In this document: positions 46,501-58,500 of the stretch, one piece after another
Numbering within the stretch: the first letter of the stretch is position 1
Layout of the letters: every line of letters begins with the position of its first letter
Assembly (NCBI GenBank): GCA_949361645.1
Contig: OX442416.1
Location: 19,663,828-19,727,827, forward strand
Direction of reading: 5' to 3'
Origin: Spongilla lacustris
Lineage: Eukaryota > Porifera > Demospongiae > Spongillida > Spongillidae
Length of the DNA stretch: 64,000 bases
The notes under the pieces: generated by a model
What the model saw: the letters and a program-made list of their open reading frames with translations, nothing else
Database searches by the model: none
What the model was told of the DNA's origin: nothing
Position numbers and translations under genes: made by a program

Positions 46501-49500
46501 AAGAATGGCATCCATCTCCAAGATCTTAAAATTATCTATTACGTGCAACTTTGTCACATTCCCAGCTGGTCCAGTGTTCAGGATCCGCGCGTGGTGTTGG
46601 ATTCCCAGTTGGCACATGCACACTCCTACCCTGTGGGTACATGAAACTACTCACAGATAGACTGGATGTGCTTATTAACTCACAAGGATGGCATCCATCT
46701 CCAAGCTCTTGAATACTTATTAACTGTGGTCACACCCCCAAAAGGTTCAGTGTTCAGGATCCGCGCGTGGTGTTGGGTTCCCAGTTGGCTCATGTACACT
46801 CCTACCTTGTGGGTACATGAAACTACTCACAGATAGACTGGATGTGCATTGTAACTCACAAGAATGGCATCCATCTCCAAGCTCTAAAAATATCGATTAC
46901 ATGCAGCTGTGGTCACACCCCCAGCCGGACTAGTGTTCAGGATCCACGCGTGGTGTTGGGTTCCCAGTTGGCACATGTACACTCCTACCCTGTGGGTACA
47001 TGAAACTACTCACAGGTTGACTGGGTGTGCTTTGTAACTCACAAGGATGGCATCCATCTCCAAGCTCTTGAATACTTATTAGCCATGGACACACCCCCAG
47101 CTTATCCAGGATCCGCGCGTGGTGTTGGGTTCCCAGTTGGCACATGTACACTCCTACCCTGTGGGTACATGAAACTACTCACAGGTTGACTGGATGTGCA
47201 TTGTAACTCACAAGGATGGCATCCATCTCCAAGCTCTAGAATACTTATTAGCCATGGACACACCCCCAGCTGGTCCAGGATCCACGCGTGGTGTTGGGTT
47301 CCCAGTTGGCACATGTACACTCCTACCCTGTGGGTACATGAAACTACTCACAGGTTGACTGGATGTGCTTTGTAACTCACAAGAATGGCATCCATCTCCA
47401 AGATCTTAAAATTATCTATTACGTGCAACTTTGTCACATCCCCAGCCGGTCCAGTGTTCAGGATCCGCGCGTGGTGTTGGGTTCCCAGTTGGCACATGCA
47501 CACTCCTACCCTGTGGGTACATGAAACTACTCACAGATAGACTGGATGTGCTTATTAACTCACAAGGATGGCATCCATCTCCAAGCTCTTGAATACTTAT
47601 TAACCGTGGTCACACCCCCAACAGGTTCAGTGTTCAGGATCCGCGCGTGGTGTTGGGTTCCCAGTTGGCACATGTACACTCCTACCCTGTGGGTACATGA
47701 AACTACTCACAGATAGACTGGATGTGCTTTGTAACTCACAAGAATGGCATCCATCTCCAAGCTCTAAAAATATCTATTTCATGCAGCTGTGGTCACACCC
47801 CCAGCCGGACTAGTGTTCAGGATCCACGCATGGTGTTGGGTTCCCAGTTGGCACATGTACACTCCTACCCTGTGGGTACATGAAACTACTCACAGATAGA
47901 CTGGATGTGCTTTGTAACTCACAAGAATGGCATCCATCTCCAAGCTCTAAAAATATCTATTACATGCAGCTGTGGTCACACCCCCAGCCGGACTAGTGTT
48001 CAGGATCCACGCATGGTGTTGGGTTCCCAGTTGGCACATGTACACTCCTACCCTGTGCGTACATGAAACTACTCACAGGTTGACTGGATGTGCTTTGTAA
48101 CTCACAAGAATGGCATCCATCTCCAAGATCTTAAAATTATCTATTACGTGCAACTTTGTCACATTCCCAGCCGGTCCAGTGTTCAGGATCTGCGCGTGGT
48201 GTTGGGTTCCCAGTTGGCACATGCACACTCCTACCCTGTGGGTACATGAAACTACTCACAGATAGACTGGATGTGCTTATTAACTCACAAGGATGGCATC
48301 CATCTCCAAGCTCTTGAATACATATTAACCGTGGTCACACCCCCAACAGGTTCAGTGTTCAGGATCCGCGCGTGGTGTTGGGTTCCCAGTAGGCACATGT
48401 ACACTCCTACCTTGTGGGTACATGAAACTACTCACAGATAGACTGGATGTGCTTTGTAACTCACAAGAATGGCATCCATCTCCAAGCTCTAAAAATATCT
48501 ATTACATGCAGCTGTGGTCACACCCCCAGCCGGACTAGTGTTCAGGATCCACGCGTGGTGTTGGGTTCCCAGTTGGCACATGTACACTCCTACCCTGTGG
48601 GTACATGAAACTACTCACAGATAGACTGGATGTGCTTTGTAACTCACAGCAATGGCATCTATCTCAAGGCTCTTGAATACTTATTAACAGTGATCACATC
48701 CCCAGCCGATCCAGTGTTCAGGATCCACGCGTGGTGTTGGGTTCCCAGTTGGCACATGTACACTCCTACCCTGTGGGTACATGAAACTACTCACAGGTTG
48801 ACTGGATGTGCATTGTAACTCACAAGGATGGCATCCATCTCCAAGCTCTTGAATACTTATTAGCCATGGACACACCCCCAGCTGGTCCAGGATCCGCGCA
48901 TGGTGTTGGGTTCCCAGTCGGCACATGTACACTCCTACCCTGTGGGTACATGAAACTACTCACAGGTTGACTGGATGTGCATTGTAACTCACAAGGATGG
49001 CATCCATCTCCAAGCTCTTGAATACTTATTAACCGTGGTCACACCCCCAGCAGGTCCAGTGTTCAGGATCCACGCGTGGTGTTGGGTTCCCAGTTGGCAC
49101 ATGTACACTCCTACCCTGTGGGTACATGAAACTACTCACAGGTTGACTGGATGTGCATTGTAACTCACAAGGATGGCATCCATCTCCAAGCTCTTGAATA
49201 CTTATTAACCGTGGTCACACCCCCAGCAGGTCCAGTGTTCAGGATCCACGCGTGGTGTTGGGTTCCCAGTTGGCACATGTACACTCCTACCCTGTGGGTA
49301 CATGAAACTACTCACAGATAGACTGGATGTGCTTTGTAACTCACAGCAATGGCATCTATCTCAAGGCTCTTGAATACTTATTAACCGTGGTCACACCCCC
49401 AGCAGGCCCAGTGTTCAGGATCAGTGCGTGGTGTTGGGTTCCCAGTTGGCACATGTACACTCCTACCCTGTGGGTACAAGAAACTACTCACAGGTTGACT

Positions 49501-52500
49501 GGATGTGCTTTGTAACTCACAAGAATGGCATCCATCTCCAAGATCTTAGAATTATCTATTACGTGCAACTTTGTCACATCCCCAGCCGGTCCAGTGTTCA
49601 GGATCCACGCGTGGTGTTGGGTTCCCAGTTGGCACATGTACACTCCTACCCTGTGGGTACATGAAACTACTCACAGGTTGACTGGATGTGCTTTGTAACT
49701 CACAGGAATGGCATCCATCTCTAAGCTCTTAAAATTAACTTAAATTAAATTAAATTCTTCCTTGTAGCCACCAAAAGGCTTCCATAGACTCTGCAACGTT
49801 TCTGGAGCTGGTCTCTGTGGTAGGCTATGTGACCGAACAAAGCAACTGAAGCCGCATTATTCATAGCCAAACAAAACCGTTTATTGTGTGATGAAAAAAA
49901 AGTATGGCTGCATCTGAATGGTGTTGCTGTACAGCTAATTGTGTGTAGTTGACGATGCGGCATACCAACCGTCTTGAGAAATTGTTTGTGCTTGGTGTTT
50001 TCAGCCTAAAGCTACCCCTCTCCCTTACGATATCCGTTTATAAATTGGCTGCGCGTTATTAAGGATTGCGATATGAAGAGTGCGCATGTGGTATAGTCTC
50101 TACTACGATGATACGCCAGTTAAATGGAAGGGCTGAACAGGTATTCGATGGTAAAATGAACAAGATACAGCTCTCTCAAAAAAAGCCATTTTAATGAGGC
50201 CATGGCGCATATAGCCGCAATGGATTTTTTTGGTCTAATTATGGACCCTTTTATCCAGTCGCGGAGGGCTGTGACGCAAGTATCGCACTAATTGGTTAAA
50301 TAATATAAATGATTACTCCGTACGACAAAGTGCAATCCCCACGGCAGCGTTCAGTTGCCAGTTTTGCATTGATGCTTAAGGTCTAGATTAAGCTCCCACC
50401 ATGCTGCTGTCACCGTGCAGGATGCGTATATCGCGAGTTGCTCCGTTTCATTATGAATGTCATTAAAAACGAGACTCGCTATTACTAACTATTCCATGTC
50501 CTTACGATCAAATCGTTAATTTTGTTGTCATTATCCAAATAGAAATCAAAAGTTCATACCTGGTTGTGGTGGGTGAAGCATTTAGTGTAGTAAATGTTGT
50601 GTGGTGCCTAGGGTGCATGTACAGTTAGGGTGCAGGTGGGGCCAGCTAGGTGCAGGTAGGCCCAATAAGTCACCTGCACCATGTGCAGGTGACTTTTAAG
50701 AAGTATTTCGACCCCTGCTATTGTACCCACTCCAGCGGGATGGTTTTACTCCATTACACCTTGCTGCCATTGAAGGTCATACTACTTGTGTGGAACATCT
50801 TCTTTCCACACCTGGTATTGATGTGAACATTAAGAATAAGGTGAGTTGGTCCACTGAATATTAAAATAAGATATGCACTGTTACATTATCAAGAATTGCT
50901 AGGCACTTGGCCATCCACTCCCACTCATCCAAAAGTGTAGCTGACATAGCAAGCCACTACACTTTTTGGTTCAAATGATAAATATTCTATTGTAGCGTCT
51001 GCACCTTGTCCTAGTACTCACATACTGTTCAAGCATTATAGCATTATCAGATGGCGGACTGGGACACCATGCTTTAAATTGTTGCTACATGTATGGCGGG
51101 GATGTGGCGACATGACACAACTGCATACGTGACTGTATTGCTGACTTTTGCCGTCGTGCCCACCTTTCTCCTCTTTTGGAGCAAGGTTGTGGTATTGGTC
51201 CAGCCAAAGACAGATCACGCCCAGCTGACATTTTGATACCAAACTGGTCACTGTTTTGATCTGCAGCATTTGACATCAAGGTTATACATCCCCTCAATAA
51301 TTCACTGATTTCAGATGCTGGTCAGACCTCAGGTGCCTCTGCTGCAGTGGGTGAACAAAAGAAATTAGAAAGCAATGCTTTGGGTTGTCTCAAAAGAGGT
51401 TGAATATGTGTCCCTCTCGTAGTGGAGGCGTATGGAGGCTGGGGAATCACTGCAAAGGAAACATTATCAAGAATTGCTAGTCACTTGGTCATCCACATTT
51501 CCGGGTGTAGTTGTTCAATTTGATTGGTCGAATTGGAGGTCCATTTTCTATAGAAACCATACATTCCACTTTGCATGGGGTGGGAAAGCCAATACTTGAC
51601 ACATTAAAATGATAGTGTGCTTATTACTATTGTACCCACTCCAGCGGGATGGTTATACTCCATTACACTATGCTGCCATTAAAGGTCATACTGCTTGTGT
51701 GGAACATCTCCTTTCTACTCCTGGTATTGATGTGAACATTCAGAATATGGTGAGATGGTGTATTTAATGATGATAAGTCTGGTGCTGAACACTATTCTGT
51801 GTATGTAAAAAACAAGACCATAGAGTGTCCCTTGATATCTCCTTCCCCTCAACTCCGTCAATGTAAACGTGTACACCCTCATGATGTTATATATATGAAA
51901 GGCCATGTTGATGACGATGTACTGTACATTTACATGTGTACATTGTACCCACCATGTTGACTGAACTATTGTACCCACTCCAGTATAAGGATACTCCATT
52001 ACTCCTTGCTGCAAAGGAAGGTCATACTACATGTGTGGAACATCTCCTTTCCACTCCTGGTATAGATGTGAACATTAAGAATATGGTGAGTTATCGTTGA
52101 TCCATTGAACGTTGCTGTGTAGTTGTTCCATTTGACTGGGAAGAGTTTGAATTATAGGTCCATATAATAGTTTCTATAGAAACCGTACATTCTACTTTGC
52201 ATGGGGTGGGAAAGCTAATTAAAATAATAGTGTGCTTTTTAAGTAATTATTATTGTACCCACTCCAGCGAGGTGGTTGTACTCCATTGCACGTTGCCACA
52301 GAGGGAGATCACTCTTCTATTGTGGAACATCTCCTTTCCACTCCTGGTATTGATATGAGCATTGAGGATATGGTGAGCTGGTGTATTTAATGATCAAGTA
52401 ATAATGATATGTATGGTGCTGAACACTATCCTGTATATGGATGGTGATGTAAAAACAAGACCATAGAGCAGCTGCTTCTAAGCCTACACACAAAGACCAG

Positions 52501-55500
52501 TGTGTACCTTGGTATCACCTCCCCTTCAATCCCATCAGCAAAGTTTGTATCATGCATAAACTCTCGTTATGTCATATGTGAAAAGCCTCATTAATGACCA
52601 TGTACATGTACACGTGAACATTGTACCCACCATGTTGACTGAACTATTGTACCCACTTCAGTTTGGTAATACTCCATTACACCTTGCTGCTGAGGGAGGT
52701 CATACTACTTGTATGGAACATCTCCTTTCCACTCATGGTATCAATGTGAAAATTAAGACTGAGGTGAGTTGGTCCACCGAACATTGAAATAAGATATACT
52801 GTACACTGTTATAGGAACTGTAGCTGACATATCAGCCCAATACACTTTTTGGATCAAATGATAAACAGGCAGCACAAGAGTGCTCCTGGGTATTATGATG
52901 AATTTGATTATATATTGGTGTATCCACCAGCATTGGAAATCTTGATGAAACATTTGTGCATTTCAACCTAAAGAACAGAAAGGTCATTGCTGAACACAAT
53001 GCTAAGAATATCATGCTTAATTGGTAGGAATGCCCATGCATTGATCAGAACTGACAAAAGAAACTATTGTGATATGCTCTAGCTAGCTATCATTAGTGCT
53101 GTTAAACAGTTTGATGGAATTGGTTAACTCTACATGTATGTCACACCTCATGGGTGGATTGATGATAACAGTAAACAAACCATGTTGTATTTGGCATGTG
53201 GGGGGGGGGGGGGGGGTGGATATGGCAAGGGCGAGGGGGGGTACCCTTCATGCCCAGCTATAGGGGGCCTGGGGGAGTGCTGTAAGCTCCCCCAGTGGGG
53301 TTGTGGGCGGAGCCCCAGATGCCAACGCTTTTTTATGACATTGTGCTCAAAATACTGCATAAAACCGCTTGCAGAATTGCAACCGAAGATTACATGTACA
53401 TGAATTGCTGGATCTTTATATTACTACAATCATCGAATAAAGATCTTGAAACAGTTTTCTGGAATAGGCTTGCAAATTTCATCCACAGGTACTCCATAGA
53501 TATTAGATTGGTAGACTACTCTTGATATCATTGATCTCGCTTAAGATCATGTTTATATTTAATCTTACTTTTAATGTTTAATCTCCAGGGGAAAATCCTT
53601 TATCACGGATGTCATTATCCTTTAAATAAGGATTATCTTTTACATTGCATATTTTTTGCTAACCAAGTAAGTTAGATTAAATAAATGCTTTTGGACTGAT
53701 TAGCCTCCATAAATGATGTCAATATGATCAGTGTCCATGTGGAAAACAGGGAGGAAAGTGGCACATCCTTGTTTAAGGATTGACACCATCCTTTTAAAAA
53801 TAAGGATCACAACAGTAGCGATTATTGACCATAAAAACCACATAGTTTAAAACTCTTGATTTTCTCTGATAGCCAGTTGATCCCGCCAGCTATACTTGCA
53901 ACCTGATTTGTCAAAGAAATAACTTGTGGTTAATAAGTTATGCTTATTTACACCATAACGCTTAAAAATTAATATCAAGCATTTGTATAATGACTGTTCT
54001 ATTCTTTAGAGTGCAGTGTGATATTGTAGTTTACTGCCATATTGGGGAAGACTTTAAGTTACATCACCTCTTAGTTGCATTATTCATATTGCATAGATGA
54101 GTACCTTCATGCGATTCCCCTATCACAGAACAAGAATTAACGTGAAGTGGATTTTAAAATCCTCTGCACTGACTGAAAATACCACAGTAAGCTTGTGTTC
54201 AAGACAAGACAAAATTGCGGGTCCATTACGCACAATTATATTTTATTATTGCGGTTACTGAACTTCAGAAGCTTTCTTTTAGAATCGGCGTTAGCATCAC
54301 TACAGAAGCTATGTTATTTTATGTAAAGAGTACAGTTATATGGACAAAACCTCAGGCGTCCCTTGCTTGTACCCCTTACGCAAGTAGGCACCACGCGATT
54401 ACGTAAGTAAGAATGCAATGAAGTATGGTTAATGATATACATATAATATGTACATACACATGTGATTATGAATTACGATTACTGTACAATGCGGATCGCG
54501 ATATCGATTCTGCATTTTGGCTTGCATTTTTGCCGTGCTAATCTTTCTGCTTGGAATTTCCAGTAAGTGAATGTTAAAACTATTCATTATGGGTCTAAAG
54601 GGGGGGGGGGGGGGGGATCCGCACTGGATGGAGTATTTAATGAGCAAATTATGAGCTCAGGTCTGTCTATGCATTGGTGCACGCAGGCCAGCTGCTTTTT
54701 CTTTTGTGCTGAGAATTTTATAAGTCACAACTTTCCTTGACAGATGGACTCTTCAAGTGACCTTATCTCTTTACCACCATTCTGTAGGAGCATAGATTCC
54801 ATCAGAACCTTATAGCTTCTCGCTTTCAATTCACACATACAGCATACATCTAAATGTGTACATCTGAGAGACTGCATATTTTAATGGGCCATGTTGATGA
54901 CCATGTAGTACATGTACATGTGTACATTGTACCCACCATGTTGACTGAACTATTTTACCCACTCCAGGATGGTAATACACCATTATACCTTGCAGCTGGG
55001 AGCGGTCATACTACTTGTGTGGAACATCTCCTTTCCACTCCTGGTATTGATGTGAACATTCAGAATAAGGTGAGCTGGTCTATTTAATGATCAAGTAGTA
55101 ATGATATATGTATGATAATGAATGCTGTGTGTCCCTTGGTACATGTACATGTACATCAGCAATATTTGTATCATGTATGTAACCATTAGACCATGTACTA
55201 CACTTACATGTGTACCCTGTAAATACCACAATGTTGACTGAACTGTTGTACCCACTCCAGGGTGGTAGTACTCCATTGCACCTTGCTGCAAAAAGAGGTC
55301 ATACTACATGTGTGGAACATCTCCTCTCCATTCCTGGTATTGATGTGAACATCAATAAGGTGAGTTGGTCCATTGAACGTTGCTATGTAGATGTTCATTT
55401 TGACTGGGAAGAGTTTGAATTCTAAGTTCATATTTGCAAACATTACATACAACTTTGCATGAGGTGGGAAAGCCAATACTTGGCCAATTAAAATTCCAGT

Positions 55501-58500
55501 GTGCTTATTAAATAGTTACTTTTGTACCCACTCCATCAGGGTGGGTATACTCCATTACACCTCGCTGCAGAGGGAGGTCATACTACTTGTGTGGAACATC
55601 TCCTTTCCACTCCTGGTATTGATGTGAACATTCAGAATAAGGTGAGCTGGTCTATTTAATGATCAAGCAATAATGGTATGTATGGCGCTGAACACTATCC
55701 TGTATATATGGATGGTGATCGATGTAAAAAAAAAGACCATTGAGCAGCTGCTTCTAAGCCTACACACAAAGGACCAATGCGTCCCTTGGTATCTCCTCCC
55801 CTTCAACCACATTGTATCATGCATGTAACCATTAGACCACGTACTACACTTACATGTATACCCTGTAAATACATGTAGTACCCACAATGTTGACTGAACT
55901 ATTCCAGGATGGTTATACTCCGTTACACCTTGCTATGGTGAGAGATCATGAAACTTGTGCAGAACGCCTCCTTTATATTCCTGGTGTTGAGGTGAAGATA
56001 AAGGCTGAGGTGAGTTGCAGTTGTTTAATTTGACTGGTATGAGTTTGAATTGTAGGTCCATAATAGTTTCAATAGTAACCTTACATGCCACTTACATGTA
56101 CATACCACTTTGCAAGGGGTGGGAAAGCCAATACTTGGCCTGGCCCAATAAAAATTCCAGTGTATATATTAATACATGTAGAGCAGACTAGACTCCAAGG
56201 TGTAAGGTATATGGAATTCATCACTCTCATATCCTACATGTACAAGTACCTACCCACTGGTTTGACCCTAATTACATAAACCCACCTCCTAGTTACCACA
56301 TGCAATGGCATGAATAACTGACCAATCAATTAATCGATCTGGCTGGTCTGATAAAGCTGTTTGGCATCCATTTTCATTTGCATGTAACAGTATGCACGGA
56401 AGACTTTTATTTTTGCCCACTCCCTAGCTGTTTCAAACTTGACTGGTTTCTTCTGCCTGTTTACCTCACAGCCTTGCTGGCATCTGGTATGACTATGAAG
56501 TCTGGGCACTAGGGCCCAGCCTTTAACCTTGGGCCCCAGCTACAATGTAGGCTTAGGAGGAGGGGAGTATGAATAACATAGTCTGCACAGCTGTCCATAA
56601 TACATGTATATTGAAGAAAGCTCATCACTCATCAATAACTATCCCAGCAGCTGTGATGTACATGTTAGCAGTACGGCACTATTTACAGGTGGGGTGGCGC
56701 GCCCTTTGAACCGAGCAAGTATTATCTATGTTTGGGGGATGCCAGAGTTAGCGTAACACGCCCCCACTGCAGGGTGTGTATGGGCAGATCTGCGAGTACC
56801 CTGCTCCGGGTTGTCGAGGTCCAATACCTCCTGGCAATTGGTCACACCTCCACGCTAAAGGGGGCGGAATTATTGATGGTGGAATGGGGTGGGCGGTGGT
56901 AGTCGCGATTTCTTTCCGGCATTGGTACATGTAGCAAGCCGTATGCTTGGTATGCAATACCGGTGTGCACATGCGCAGGTAACATGCTCTGCTAACTACA
57001 GTTAACTACTTTAACCTTCGTTAACCTTCTCTTCCTACTCCCCTTTATTATTTATTACAATATATACATCTTTTTACACATATACATGTATGTATGTGTG
57101 TACATGTACATGTACGTGAATTAGAGGCTTCAAATTTTAAGGGGCTATGTTGATGACAATGTAGTACATGTGTAACCATGTTGGCTGAACTATTGTACCT
57201 ACTACAGTATGGTAATACTCTATTACACATTGCTGCAAGGAAAGGTTATGCTACTTGTGTGGAACGTCTCATTTCCACTTCTGGTATTGATGTGAATATA
57301 AAGGATTCGGTGAGTTGGGTCAACTGAATTTTAAAATATGATATGCACTGGTATAGGAACTGTTGTAGTCGTACTACATGTACAATGTACATTTGTACAT
57401 TGTACCCACCATATGCATGTTGACTGAACTATTGTATCCACTCTAGGATGGTGATACTTCATTACAGCTTGCTGCAAAGGGAGGTCATACTACATGTGTG
57501 GTACATCTCCTTTCCACTCCTGGTATTGATGTGAACATTCAGAATATTGTGAGCTGGTCTATTTAATAATGAAGTACATGTAATAATGATATGTACATGT
57601 ATGGTGCTGAACACTATCCTGTACATTGTATATGGATGGTGATGTAAAAAAACAAGACCATAGAGCAGCTGCTTCTAAGCCTACACATAAAGACCAGTGT
57701 GTCCCTTGGTATCACCTCCCCTTCAACCCCATCAGCAATGTTTGTAAATGTGTGCAGCATTGCAATGTCATATATGAAAGATATTGATGACCATGTACTA
57801 CATGTACATTGTACCCACCATGTTGATTGAACTATTGTACTCACTCCAGGATGGTAATACTGCATTAAACCTTGCTGTAAATGGAGGTCATACTACTTGT
57901 GTGGTACATCTCCTTTCCACTCCTGGTATTGATGTGAACATTCAGAATATTGTGAGCTGGTCTATTTAATAATGAAGTACATGTAATAATGATATGTACA
58001 TGTATGGTGCTGAACACTATCCTGTACATTGTATATGGATGGTGATGTAAAAAAACAAGACCATAGAGCAGCTGCTTCTAAGCCTACACATAAAGACCAG
58101 TGTGTCCCTTGGTATCACCTCCCCTTCAACCCCATCAGCAATGTTTGTAAATGTGTGCAGCATTGCAATGTCATATATGAAAGATGTTGATGACCATGTA
58201 CTACATGTACATTGTACCCACCATGTTGATTGAACTATTGTACTCACTCCAGGATGGTAATACTGCATTAAACCTTGCTGTAAATGGAGGTCATACTACT
58301 TGTGTGGAACATCTCCTTTCCACTCCTGGTATTGATGTGAACATCAATAAGGTCAGTTGGTCCATTGAACGTTGCTGTGTAGATATTTATTTTGACTGGG
58401 AAGAGTTTGAATTGTAAGTCCATATTAGTTTCTATGGAAACATTACATACAACTTTGCATGCATGGGGTGGGAAAGCCATTACTTGGCCAATTAAAATTC

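Larger units (their letters stand above)
36734..50717. mobile_element. 14-kb element in ankyrin gene 2 intron, TCGAAATA inverted ends
   Basis: The left end is CAGTGTTCGAAATAG and the right end, reverse-complemented, is CAGGGGTCGAAATAC. CTATT occurs on both sides (36729-36733 and 50718-50722). The next intron (51500-51645) has the same flanking sequence joined without the insert, reading TTACTATTGTACCC, so boundaries and the 5-bp duplication are well supported. Both ends carry repeated GTGCAGGT. CAGNG ends with TCGAAA are typical of hAT-like elements, which usually duplicate 8 bp (some groups 5-6), so the superfamily is uncertain. Cargo: pyrimidine satellite, poly-C minisatellites, a transposase-like relic, a PHD fragment and a 5.5-kb satellite. 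Confidence 0.75.

Noticed and set aside
44363..49664. Many similar 62-93-residue frames on both strands
   Set aside because: They recur because the satellite unit recurs; no Met context or domain.
44249..49735. CRISPR-like appearance of regularly spaced repeats
   Set aside because: Unit and spacing are one tandem satellite of 169-184 bp with no unique spacers, and the sequence is animal.
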